Positions 1-5,809 of a stretch of DNA of 6,789 nucleotides are shown piece by piece. Under the pieces are notes generated by a model. The model ran no database searches. It had not been told where the DNA came from and saw nothing but the letters and a program-made list of their open reading frames with translations. The DNA lies in NCBI GenBank assembly GCA_009783635.1, contig WRDC01000077.1, positions 1 to 6,789 on the forward strand. Direction: 5' to 3'. Each line of letters starts with the position of its first letter. Position 1 is the first letter of the stretch. Both the position numbers and the translations under genes were made by a program. This stretch comes from Methanimicrococcus sp. Lineage in GTDB: Archaea; Halobacteriota; Methanosarcinia; Methanosarcinales; Methanosarcinaceae.

Positions 1-10
1 TGGTTTGAAA

Positions 11-113
11 CACAAAATATGGGTTGAATATGAGTTACTTTTAAATAATTTTAATAATTAGCTATATTCAAAAATCAATACTAACTAAAAACAAATATGA
101 AGGTTGAATTATG
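11..113 (+). repeat. Diverged direct repeat of a gene-leader sequence
   Basis: Positions 11-32 (ACAAAATATGGGTTGAATATG within it) and 91-113 share the order ACAAA, TATG, GGTTGAAT, ATG, differing by small insertions. The second copy is the ribosome-binding region and start codon of the membrane protein gene at 111. The first copy leads only to a four-codon frame (30-44, M-S-Y-F-stop) that overlaps the promoter. It may be a remnant of a duplicated gene start or chance similarity in AT-rich DNA. Confidence 0.35.
40..47 (+). promoter_or_regulatory. Archaeal TATA box for the first membrane protein gene
   Basis: TTTAAATA fits the archaeal TATA consensus closely. Transcription would start about 25 bases downstream, near position 70, giving a leader of about 40 bases before the ATG at 111. 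That leader holds an AGGT ribosome-binding motif at 101-104, six bases before the start. No purine-rich BRE stands out. Confidence 0.5.
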
Positions 114-548
114 GTACGAACAATTCAAAGGAAGATCACATCAATTTACTCGCTTTGGCTTTTTGTCGTGTTTATTTTATTCGTTGCATACTTATTGGTA
201 ACAGGTCAGGTTTTCATGACATATGCTGATGCAAAGCCGTGGGTTCTCGGATATATCGTATTAGCTGTTATCGGTAACATTGGCGCATTGGTTTCCATGT
301 ATTACTATCTGAATATGAACTCCGGAAGCGTGAAATTGCTTGTAGTATATGAGGCTTTATTCCTTGTTATCTTCATCTTGACCTATGGAGTGCTCGCTGC
401 GGAAATACTTCCCAACGGTATCGGCAACATCAACTTTGAGACTGTCCTGAATGCTGTTTTACCCATCGCGTTCATCTTTTTGACTTTTATCGAAGTCATC
501 TTCTCAAAGGCAATCCGTTCAATGGTTCCGAAGAAAGAAACTGCTTAA
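111..548 (+). CDS. Small four-helix membrane protein, unrecognised family
   Basis: This encodes a 145-residue hydrophobic protein whose function I do not recognise. Four membrane segments can be read at about residues 13-31, 44-67, 74-97 and 110-132. Positive charges sit at the N terminus (R3, R7, K8), before helix 3 (K75) and at the C-terminal tail (K133, R136, K141, K142), so both ends should face the cytoplasm. There is no cleavable signal peptide and no catalytic motif. Helix 3 starts KLLVVYEALF and ends TYGVLA; the gene at 716 has KLIIYEILF and LYGGLA at the same place, so the two look like paralogues. The start is chosen for the AGGT motif at 101-104 and the TATA box at 40-47. The gene has its own promoter and terminator, so it is probably monocistronic. 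I am confident that it is a gene and a membrane protein, not of its role. Confidence 0.85.
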   Translation: MVRTIQRKITSIYSLWLFVVFILFVAYLLVTGQVFMTYADAKPWVLGYIVLAVIGNIGALVSMYYYLNMNSGSVKLLVVYEALFLVIFILTYGVLAAEILPNGIGNINFETVLNAVLPIAFIFLTFIEVIFSKAIRSMVPKKETA

Positions 549-568
549 AGCGAATCGTTTAATCATGC

Positions 569-598
569 AAAGCCGGCATTTCCGCCGGCTTTTTTTTT
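569..598 (+). terminator. Hairpin and T-run terminator after the first membrane gene
   Basis: AAAGCCGGC (569-577) pairs with GCCGGCTTT (584-592) around the six-base loop ATTTCC. A run of nine T follows the GC core (590-598). It lies 20 bases after the stop codon. In archaea the U-tract is the main termination signal, and here it is joined to a stable stem. Confidence 0.85.
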
Positions 599-640
599 GA
601 TTTTATCGCCACTTTTATCCGTTAGGACTTCCTATGTAAA

Positions 641-648
641 TTTATTTA
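641..648 (+). promoter_or_regulatory. Probable TATA box for the second membrane protein gene
   Basis: TTTATTTA lies 68 bases before the ATG at 716. It predicts transcription starting near 670 with a leader of about 45 bases. A strong AAGGAG ribosome-binding site at 701-706, nine bases before the ATG, falls inside that leader. The preceding terminator at 569-598 makes an independent promoter necessary. Confidence 0.4.
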
Positions 649-715
649 ACTCATTTTGCACCGGTCGGAATTGAAAATCGGGATGAGCGAATAAATTTAA
701 AAGGAGAAATAAATC

Positions 716-1162
716 ATGAGCATGACAAAGCAAGAGAAACTCGGGACTGTCAACTTTATTTTAACCGTTTTGGCAATTATTTTAATCAAGTATTTGTCCA
801 TGTTCGTTCCTTGGATTCCGACCGGCGCCGACGGAACGATTGACATGATGTCCTTAGCGCTTGTCACGATTGTTGCCGTTTTGGTTGTCCATGTCATCTG
901 TTGGGCGCTTCTAACGATTTATTTTGATATCAAAAGCGATAAAAGCGTTAGAAACAAGCTGATCATTTATGAAATTTTATTTGCGGCAACCCTTTTTGTC
1001 CTGTACGGCGGTTTGGCCTATCCGGGTATGTTTCCGGAATTCATAGAGAACAATTTGCTGACGGGAATCGGTTTATTTCTGATTGCGCAGATGCTGATTT
1101 CCATCTTTTATACATATTCGATTTCAAAAATTCCGCAAAAAACACTTGGATCTTTGGCATAA
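716..1162 (+). CDS. Small four-helix membrane protein, paralogue-like to the gene at 111
   Basis: This 148-residue integral membrane protein has no family assignment I can make. Helices fall at about residues 11-34, 44-70, 80-101 and 112-134. The loop between helices 2 and 3 (DIKSDKSVRNK, 71-81) and the tail (SKIPQK, 137-142) are basic, so both termini are predicted to be cytoplasmic. It shares with the upstream gene its length, its four-helix layout, a KL-[IV]-[IV]-YE-x-LF opening to helix 3, a YG-x-LA ending, and a basic, proline-containing tail after helix 4. The first ATG is favoured by AAGGAG nine bases upstream; a second ATG two codons later is less well spaced. It converges with a minus-strand gene across a hairpin at 1245-1263. 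It might be a stress or envelope protein, but nothing visible decides this. Confidence 0.85.
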   Translation: MSMTKQEKLGTVNFILTVLAIILIKYLSMFVPWIPTGADGTIDMMSLALVTIVAVLVVHVICWALLTIYFDIKSDKSVRNKLIIYEILFAATLFVLYGGLAYPGMFPEFIENNLLTGIGLFLIAQMLISIFYTYSISKIPQKTLGSLA

Positions 1163-1235
1163 AAAACAGGACCGGAACAGAGGCCGAAAAAACGATGTAA
1201 ACGGCTTATTCGTAAAAAAAGAGTTTGAAAGTTTG

Positions 1236-1263
1236 AAAAAAAGACCGGGCCGGGAAAGGCCGG
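1236..1263 (-). terminator. Terminator of the small minus-strand gene
   Basis: Read on the minus strand, CCGGCC (1263-1258) pairs with GGCCCGG (1251-1245, one G bulged) around a six-base loop. This is followed by TC and seven T (1242-1236). It begins five bases after the stop codon of the minus-strand gene. On the plus strand the same hairpin is followed by only four T, so it could act weakly for the convergent membrane gene as well. Confidence 0.65.
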
Positions 1264-1268
1264 AAATT

Positions 1269-1586
1269 TTATTCAAACAAATCCTGATTTTTTAATTCAA
1301 TTTTAACGGACGCGTCAATTGCCACATTTTCCGGTTGTGGGCGCATCGGCGTATAGGCGTCGGAATTGATTTTTGAAACATCGTTGCCGGCCATCCAAAA
1401 GACAGACTTCTGTTCTTTTTGAATCCTCATGGACGCGAAGAAGGAGACGAACGGCAGCGTTTGGACGGCTTGCGCCTGCGGCGCGGCTGTCCGGCCGTTT
1501 TCATTCTCTTTGCTTAAAAATCCGCGCTTCATCTTTTTGCAGGATTTTTTAATCTTTTTGATAACTTTCTTAATTTTCATTTCCAT
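1269..1586 (-). CDS. Small basic protein of unknown function
   Basis: This encodes 105 residues that I do not recognise. The N terminus is extremely basic: ten lysines and one arginine within residues 4-21, alternating with I and V, as in an amphipathic helix that could touch nucleic acid or membrane surfaces. Residues 22-45 are polar and Ala/Gln-rich. The C-terminal half (46-105) has mixed composition and ends acidic. Three points suggest it is real. A hairpin and T-run terminator lies directly after its stop. Its codon choice (GCC, ACG, CCG, CGC mixed with AAA and GAA) resembles the neighbouring genes. Otherwise there would be a roughly 500-base gap here. A start at M3 (1580) is equally possible, since GGGATGG at 1589-1583 precedes it. 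It is transcribed divergently from hxlB across 87 bases. There is only one cysteine (C16) and no known motif. Confidence 0.55.
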   Translation of the reverse strand: MEMKIKKVIKKIKKSCKKMKRGFLSKENENGRTAAPQAQAVQTLPFVSFFASMRIQKEQKSVFWMAGNDVSKINSDAYTPMRPQPENVAIDASVKIELKNQDLFE

Positions 1587-1600
1587 CCCAACAAGCGGTT

Positions 1601-1610
1601 CTTTTATATG
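1601..1610. promoter_or_regulatory. TATA-like element between the small minus-strand gene and hxlB
   Basis: CTTTTATATG reads as TTTTATAT on the plus strand, which would place an hxlB start near 1632 with a leader of about 40 bases. It reads as TATAAAAG on the minus strand, which would place a start close to the ATG at 1586 or 1580 and give a nearly leaderless transcript. Which strand uses it, or whether both do, cannot be decided from sequence. Confidence 0.35.
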
Positions 1611-1642
1611 ATATGGAATTAAGACGATATTAATCTATTTTA

Positions 1643-1666
1643 TCTTAAGGAAAGTCTTAAGGAAGG
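1643..1666 (+). repeat. 12-bp tandem duplication over the hxlB ribosome-binding region
   Basis: TCTTAAGGAAAG (1643-1654) is followed at once by TCTTAAGGAAGG (1655-1666), matching at 11 of 12 bases. The second copy supplies the purine-rich ribosome-binding stretch (AAGGAAGGG, 1659-1667) six bases before the ATG at 1674. The first copy is a near duplicate of it. Each unit also contains the palindrome CTTAAG. Confidence 0.75.
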
Positions 1667-1673
1667 GAAAATC

Positions 1674-2285
1674 ATGTCTTGCGGGTGTAATAAGGGAAGT
1701 GAGCCGGTTTCGACCGGAGTTGTTATTTCAACAATGAAAATGCTGGCCGGACAAATTGAAATGGCTGCGGGCGCCGTTTCTCAAAAAGATGTTTATGATA
1801 TGCTGGCGGTTCTGCTGACGGCCAAAGAGAAGGGACGCGGCGTCTTTATTGTCGGCGCCGGCCGCTCTGGTCTCGTGGGACGCGCATTTGCCATGCGCCT
1901 GATGCATATGGGATTCAAAGCTTACGTCATCAGCGAAACAGTGACGCCCGCCGTTCAAAGCGGTGATGTCCTAGTGGCGATTTCCGGGTCCGGCAACACA
2001 AAGTACGTTGTGGAAGTTGCCAGAAAATGCAAACGCGTCGGCGCTTCGGTTATTGCTTTGACTTCCAAAGACGGGTCTGACTTAAAAGAGCTTCCGGCAT
2101 TGAATGTTGTGCTGCCTTCCAAATGCAAAGAGGACGAGTCCGGCAGCTTCGATTCTAAAACACCGATGGGAACAACTTTTGAGATATTGGCGCTCGTCTT
2201 TTTGGATTCCGTTATTATGCAGCTGATTGAGCTGACCGGCGTTACGGAAGATGAAATGAAGGCACGGCACGCCAACACGGAGTGA
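1674..2285 (+). CDS. hxlB: 6-phospho-3-hexuloisomerase (PHI)
   Basis: This cytoplasmic SIS-domain isomerase interconverts 3-hexulose 6-phosphate and fructose 6-phosphate. In archaea it works with hexulose-phosphate synthase, mainly in reverse, to make ribulose 5-phosphate from hexose phosphate while releasing formaldehyde. At 203 residues it carries the family signature: GAGRSG (61-66), AMRLMHMGF (73-81), SETVTP (87-92), ISGSGNT (103-109) and PMGTTFE (164-170), where E170 corresponds to the catalytic glutamate. The C-terminal MKARHAN (195-201) contains the conserved histidine H199. The N terminus is about 13 residues longer than I recall for the Methanocaldococcus homologue and holds a C-G-C (3-5). 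The loop before PMGT is also longer (about 150-163). The start is chosen for AAGGAAGGG at 1659-1667; a start at M21 would cut the first helix. The aminotransferase gene follows 57 bases later, probably on the same transcript. No hexulose-phosphate synthase gene is in the window. Confidence 0.93.
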   Translation: MSCGCNKGSEPVSTGVVISTMKMLAGQIEMAAGAVSQKDVYDMLAVLLTAKEKGRGVFIVGAGRSGLVGRAFAMRLMHMGFKAYVISETVTPAVQSGDVLVAISGSGNTKYVVEVARKCKRVGASVIALTSKDGSDLKELPALNVVLPSKCKEDESGSFDSKTPMGTTFEILALVFLDSVIMQLIELTGVTEDEMKARHANTE

Positions 2286-2342
2286 AGAGTTAAATTTCAT
2301 TTCTCAAATCATTATCAAATATTTATCATATGAGGGAACAAA

Positions 2343-3455
2343 ATGTCTGACGATCGATTTTCAAAAAGTGTATTGAGCGTAAACATATCCGGTATCCGCA
2401 AGCTGTTTGAAGCCGCCGGCCCGAATGCCATTAATCTCGGTATCGGCCAGCCTGACTTTGACACGCCGGAGAATATTAAAGCGGCCGCCATTCAAGCCAT
2501 CAACAGCGGATTCACCGGTTACACACAGGGTTTGGGCATTCCGGAGCTTCGCGCAGCTCTCTGTGAGAAGTTCAAACGCGAAAATCATTTTGAAGTTAAA
2601 CCCGATCAGGTCATGGTCACTTCCGGCGCGTCCGAGGCGCTTTATATTACCGCGTCGGCGCTCGTCAGCCCCGGCGATGAAGTTTTGGTCCCCAACCCGG
2701 GTTTTTTGGCTTACAAATCGATTGTGAATCTCTTAAACGGCAAAGATGTCAGTTTTAAGATGCAGGAAGATTTAACACCCGATGTCAATGATATTCTTGA
2801 AAAAATAACGCCGAAAACCAAAGCCATTATTATTAATTCCCCCGGGAATCCGACGGGAGCCGTTTCTTCCAAAGAGGATATCAAAGCGCTGGCCGAAATC
2901 GCGACGGATAAGAATATCACGCTGATTTCCGACGAGGTTTACGAATACTTCATTTATGACGGCGAGCATGTCAGCCCCGCTCAATTTACCGACAATGTCG
3001 TGACAATCAACGCCTTTTCAAAAAGTTATGCTATGACCGGATGGCGTATCGGTTATTTGGCCGCCAAGGGCCCGTATGTCGGCGAAATTTTAAAAGTTCA
3101 CCAGTATCTGCAAGCCTGCGCCAGTTCCATCGGCCAAAAAGCCGCTTACGAAGCGGTGACCGGCCCTCAGGAATCCGTCACAATGATGAAAAACGAATTC
3201 AGAAAAAGACGTGATGTCTTGGTGAAAGGTTTGAATGACATGGGCCTCCGGTGCGTTATGCCGAAAGGCGCGTTTTATGCCTTCCCCGAAGTCGCGAATT
3301 GCGACGAAGCCGCGGCCAATCTCATGAAAAACGACGTTGTCATCACGCCCGGAACGGCCTTTGGAGAAAACGGAAAAGACCATATCCGAATTTCATACGC
3401 GTCTTCCATGGATAATATCAAAAAAGCTTTGGAAATCATGGAAAAAGTTCTTTAA
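2343..3455 (+). CDS. PLP-dependent class I/II aminotransferase (aspartate aminotransferase-like)
   Basis: This 370-residue cytoplasmic fold-type I enzyme transfers an amino group from an amino acid to a 2-oxo acid through pyridoxal phosphate. Visible landmarks are GIGQPDFDTP (33-42), GYTQGLG (59-65), the phosphate-binding SGASEAL (94-100), NSPGNPTG (165-172) with N169, and ISDEVY (195-200) with D197 holding the pyridine nitrogen. SKSYAMTGWRIGY (226-238) carries the Schiff-base lysine K227 and R235. R349 in HIRISY should bind the substrate carboxylate. Length and motifs fit the archaeal aspartate aminotransferase group, but the amino-acid preference (aspartate, alanine, aromatic or branched-chain) cannot be read from sequence. 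The GAGG at 2332-2335, seven bases before the ATG, fixes the start. It lies 57 bases after hxlB without a convincingly placed promoter, so cotranscription is likely. Its stop overlaps the stop of the convergent GTPase gene. Confidence 0.93.
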   Translation: MSDDRFSKSVLSVNISGIRKLFEAAGPNAINLGIGQPDFDTPENIKAAAIQAINSGFTGYTQGLGIPELRAALCEKFKRENHFEVKPDQVMVTSGASEALYITASALVSPGDEVLVPNPGFLAYKSIVNLLNGKDVSFKMQEDLTPDVNDILEKITPKTKAIIINSPGNPTGAVSSKEDIKALAEIATDKNITLISDEVYEYFIYDGEHVSPAQFTDNVVTINAFSKSYAMTGWRIGYLAAKGPYVGEILKVHQYLQACASSIGQKAAYEAVTGPQESVTMMKNEFRKRRDVLVKGLNDMGLRCVMPKGAFYAFPEVANCDEAAANLMKNDVVITPGTAFGENGKDHIRISYASSMDNIKKALEIMEKVL

Positions 3456-4447
3456 AAACCGTCTCTGAAAGGCGGTTCCTCACACTTTTTTTCGGGAGCC
3501 GGCAGCATACCGATTAATCTGTCAATTAAACTGTCAATGCCTTCGCCGGTCATCGTTGAAATAACTGCTTCAGCTCCCGGATCTTTGAATTCTTCACGGT
3601 CGGCTTTGTTTGCGGCAATCAATGACGGCAGAACAAACTGTTCCTGAATTTCTTTTGCCAGTTTCATCTGCGCCGGCAGTTCATATCCGCAGCTTTCGCT
3701 CGGGTCGATTAAAATGAGCACAACGGCGTCCAACCGGCGAAGCGCGGTGATGGCCTGAAGCTCTATCTCATTTCTCTCTGTCATCGGGCGGTCCAAAAGT
3801 CCGGGCGTGTCAATAATTTGGTAACGAACGCCGCCTCTTTCCATGTGGCCGATCAAAATGCCTTTGGTTGTAAACGGATAGGCGGCGACCTCCGGCGTGG
3901 CGTTTGTTACAGATTTAACAAAACTGGATTTGCCGACATTCGGATATCCGGCAACGATGATGGTCGGCTCTTCGCGGACATCGGGAAGTTTTCGAAGTAT
4001 ATTTCGTGATTCGCCGAGAAGCAAGAGATCTTTATCAATCGAATCAATGATTGAGCTCAAACGGCCGAAGGCTTCTTTTCGCGGAACGTCGGGCATTTTT
4101 TTTTGTGTCCGGATTTTTCCGACGTATTCGCGTGACAAAGAATGGATTTTTTCGGACGCCCAGCTGACGTGCGACAGCGAGACCTTGATTTTATCAACGC
4201 CGATTAAAATGTCCGCCAAATCGTAATAAAACAGGGGAAGCGTATCAAAAGCGGGAAACATCCTCTGAACAGCGGCCAGATTATCGGATAAGATATTGGC
4301 GGCCGTTAACAGCATCGCTTCATTGGCTTCACAGCGCGTGTTCGGACCGTCGATGGTTTTACCGGCCATCGTTCGCTTCGAACGGCTGAAAGCTTTGTCT
4401 AAAAGCTCTTCAGAGGTGGGGATTGTTTTTATTTTTTCAAAATACAT
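3452..4447 (-). CDS. NOG1-family GTP-binding protein
   Basis: This 331-residue GTPase belongs to the OBG/NOG1 class, thought to help assemble the large ribosomal subunit in the cytoplasm. An N-terminal helical region (about 1-158) with the NOG1-type TSEELLDKAFSRS opening precedes the G domain. Motifs seen are G1 GYPNVGKSS (167-175), G2-like PFTTKG (191-196), G3 DTPGLLDRP (213-221), G4 NKAD (280-283) and G5-like STMTGEG (297-303). All key nucleotide-binding residues are present. The short C-terminal tail after the G domain matches the compact archaeal form and lacks the long extension of eukaryotic NOG1. AGGT at 4458-4455 on the minus strand, seven bases before the ATG, supports the start. The gene diverges from the CBS regulator and converges on the aminotransferase, with stop codons overlapping inside TTTAA at 3451-3455. 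Confidence 0.93.
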   Translation of the reverse strand: MYFEKIKTIPTSEELLDKAFSRSKRTMAGKTIDGPNTRCEANEAMLLTAANILSDNLAAVQRMFPAFDTLPLFYYDLADILIGVDKIKVSLSHVSWASEKIHSLSREYVGKIRTQKKMPDVPRKEAFGRLSSIIDSIDKDLLLLGESRNILRKLPDVREEPTIIVAGYPNVGKSSFVKSVTNATPEVAAYPFTTKGILIGHMERGGVRYQIIDTPGLLDRPMTERNEIELQAITALRRLDAVVLILIDPSESCGYELPAQMKLAKEIQEQFVLPSLIAANKADREEFKDPGAEAVISTMTGEGIDSLIDRLIGMLPAPEKKCEEPPFRDGF

Positions 4448-4502
4448 AAATATAACCTGAAAATCGAATGATTATGAATAGTTAAAGAGAAGAAGCGATA
4501 CA

Positions 4503-4510
4503 TAGATAAA
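4503..4510 (-). promoter_or_regulatory. Possible TATA box for the GTPase gene
   Basis: On the minus strand this reads TTTATCTA, about 56 bases before the ATG at 4447. It would give a leader of about 33 bases containing the AGGT ribosome-binding motif. Other AT-rich octamers nearby could serve instead. Confidence 0.3.
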
Positions 4511-4599
4511 TCAAGTTAATAAGTCTTCGTATATTTCAAACAAAGAATAAATTCATTATTATTTGATTATTTTTAATCTTTGCTTCATTTGTCATGAAA

Positions 4600-4647
4600 A
4601 ATCGGATGGAAATTCGGATGTAAATTCGGATGTAAATTCAGATCGAA
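4600..4647 (+). repeat. Four 12-bp tandem repeats upstream of the CBS regulator
   Basis: Four head-to-tail units occur: AATCGGATGGAA (4600-4611), ATTCGGATGTAA (4612-4623), ATTCGGATGTAA (4624-4635) and ATTCAGATCGAA (4636-4647). The two central copies are identical and the outer ones diverge by two to three bases. A 12-bp period places units roughly one helical turn apart. The array lies upstream of both TATA candidates of the regulator gene. ATGTAA, present in the central units, recurs in the palindrome at 4750-4762. Confidence 0.85.
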
Positions 4648-4727
4648 CTTTAATATAGCCCCCATTATAAAACAATCGTATGAATCCTTGAACCATTCAA
4701 ACCGTCCTGTTTATCCGAAGATAAGGA

Positions 4728-4735
4728 TTTATATA
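4728..4735 (+). promoter_or_regulatory. TATA box for the CBS regulator gene
   Basis: TTTATATA is a near-perfect archaeal TATA element. Transcription would start about 4755-4760, inside the palindrome at 4750-4762, with a leader of about 105 bases. A second box (TTATAAAA, 4665-4672) would give a longer leader, and the TTTAAATT stretch near 4832 would give an almost leaderless transcript, so more than one start is possible. Confidence 0.5.
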
Positions 4736-4749
4736 GATAAATGTGCTAA

Positions 4750-4762
4750 ATGTAATTTACAT
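4750..4762. promoter_or_regulatory. Perfect palindrome, candidate operator
   Basis: ATGTAA-T-TTACAT is a perfect inverted repeat with six-base arms, centred about 25 bases downstream of the TATA box at 4728-4735, where transcription is expected to begin. A protein bound here would block polymerase. The adjacent winged-helix regulator is the natural candidate, as autorepressor, but this is inference. Confidence 0.4.
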
Positions 4763-4863
4763 ATTCGTTTATGAACGATTTTACTCATTCATATTATTCA
4801 CTTCATTAAATGTTTCCCGACATTCTTTTTTAAATTTTACCGTCTCTCTAAAAGAGTGATATC

Positions 4864-5739
4864 ATGGATTTAACAGCAATTCAAAAAGACATTTTAACAG
4901 CTTTGGTTAATCTTCAGAGACAGAAAGAATCCGCCGTCAAAGGCGAGGAAATCGCGGACCTCATCCACAGGAACCCCGGCACGATCCGGAATCAGATGCA
5001 GCTTTTAAAAGCGCTCGGCCTTGTGGAAGGCGTGCCCGGCCCGAAAGGCGGCTACCGCCCGACAGGCGAAGCGTATCAGGCGCTTGACATCGAAGTGATG
5101 GATGAAGAAACGATCGTTCCGATTTACCGCAACAGTGTCGTTGTCAACAATACAACGGCCGCCGAAATTTCATTTACAACCGTCCGCAACCCCGAAAAAT
5201 GCCGAGGCATTGTTAAAATTATCGGGACCATCAAGGATTTCAACGCAGGCGACCAAATTCAGATTGGTCCGACGCCCGTCAACCGTCTCACCGTCCGCGG
5301 TGAAGTCTATGGCCGCGACGACAGCAACAATCTTGTTTTAATCAATATCACTGAAATGGTTTCTCTGCCGAAGAAAAATGTCAAATTCTACATGAAGCCC
5401 CTGACGCTTGCCGTCAGCAGCAGTCTTGACCTTCAGGAAATTTCCCGCCATTTCATCGCCAAAAACCTTCACGGCGCCGCCGTTGAAGACAACGGCAAAA
5501 TTATCGGCGTGATTACCACGACCGATGTGACAAAAGCGGTGGCTATGAACAAACTGGATGTAAAAGCCAAAGATGTGATGACAAAAGAACTCATCACGGT
5601 CGACGGCGAAATGCAGCTTTATGACGTTGTCCGCCTGTTCTATAAATACAATATCGGCCAACTCGTTGTGACCGTTGACGGCGTTCCGAAAGGCATCCTG
5701 TCCAAAACGGATGTCATGAACGAATTGGCTGTCTATTGA
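4864..5739 (+). CDS. Winged-helix transcriptional regulator with two CBS domains
   Basis: This 291-residue cytoplasmic regulator resembles the archaeal COG2524 group. Residues 1-75 form a winged helix: a recognition-helix region RNPGTIRNQMQLLKALGLV (36-54) followed by a GPKGGYRPT wing (59-67). Residues 80-172 form a beta-rich middle domain, with IGPTPVNRLTVRGEVYGR (134-151) as its clearest stretch. Two CBS motifs follow, at about 177-229 and 237-288. Each keeps the T/S-x-x-D signature (T218-D221 in GVITTTD, S280-D283 in GILSKTD) that contacts the ribose and phosphate of adenine nucleotides, so the pair probably senses AMP, ATP or S-adenosyl compounds. The ATG follows GAGTGAT (4854-4860), a gapped match to the GAGGTGAT anti-16S sequence. 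Regulated targets are not visible, but the repeat-rich upstream region and the gene 70 bases downstream are candidates. Confidence 0.9.
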   Translation: MDLTAIQKDILTALVNLQRQKESAVKGEEIADLIHRNPGTIRNQMQLLKALGLVEGVPGPKGGYRPTGEAYQALDIEVMDEETIVPIYRNSVVVNNTTAAEISFTTVRNPEKCRGIVKIIGTIKDFNAGDQIQIGPTPVNRLTVRGEVYGRDDSNNLVLINITEMVSLPKKNVKFYMKPLTLAVSSSLDLQEISRHFIAKNLHGAAVEDNGKIIGVITTTDVTKAVAMNKLDVKAKDVMTKELITVDGEMQLYDVVRLFYKYNIGQLVVTVDGVPKGILSKTDVMNELAVY

Positions 5740-5796
5740 TCACCGGCACACAAACACTCAAAGATATTTCTTAAAAAAATGAATCAAAAAATGAAT

Positions 5797-5801
5797 GGAG
5801 G
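5797..5801 (+). promoter_or_regulatory. Ribosome-binding site that decides the start of the downstream gene
   Basis: GGAGG lies eight bases before the ATG at 5810. An upstream in-frame ATG at 5795 overlaps this motif and has no ribosome-binding site of its own, so the shorter 185-residue product is preferred over a 190-residue one. Confidence 0.85.
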
Positions 5802-5809
5802 ACAGATTT

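Larger units (their letters stand above)
4448..4863. other. 416-bp AT-rich divergent regulatory spacer
   Basis: This spacer separates the GTPase gene (minus) from the CBS regulator gene (plus) and holds no convincing gene or RNA. It does hold a 4 x 12 bp tandem repeat (4600-4647), TATA-like boxes TTATAAAA (4665-4672), TTTATATA (4728-4735) and a TTTAAATT stretch (about 4829-4836), and several short inverted repeats. These are TTGAA-cca-TTCAA (4688-4700), TTATC-cgaa-GATAA (4711-4724), ATGTAA-t-TTACAT (4750-4762) and TCGTT-tatg-AACGA (4765-4778). The density of such elements suggests a regulated promoter rather than idle spacer. Confidence 0.6.

Noticed and set aside
1222..1237. AGTTTGAA repeated twice in tandem
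   Set aside because: This is only two 8-bp copies in AT-rich spacer next to a terminator, too short to mean anything alone.
1429..1611. Plus-strand 60-codon frame with a hydrophobic stretch opposite the small basic protein
   Set aside because: No ribosome-binding site lies before its start. The hydrophobic run is the complement of the lysine codons of the minus-strand gene, and the terminator evidence favours the minus strand.
2317..2326. AT-rich AAATATTTAT-like stretch as a separate promoter for the aminotransferase
   Set aside because: It would start transcription at about the ATG and remove the clear GAGG ribosome-binding site, so cotranscription with hxlB is more likely.
4594..4623. Mini-frame ATG to TAA across the first 12-bp repeats (nine codons)
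   Set aside because: There is no ribosome-binding site, and the frame stops inside each following repeat. The repeat is better seen as non-coding.
4600..4647. Tandem 12-bp units considered as a CRISPR array
   Set aside because: The units are directly adjacent with no unique spacers and are far shorter than CRISPR repeats, and no cas gene is present.
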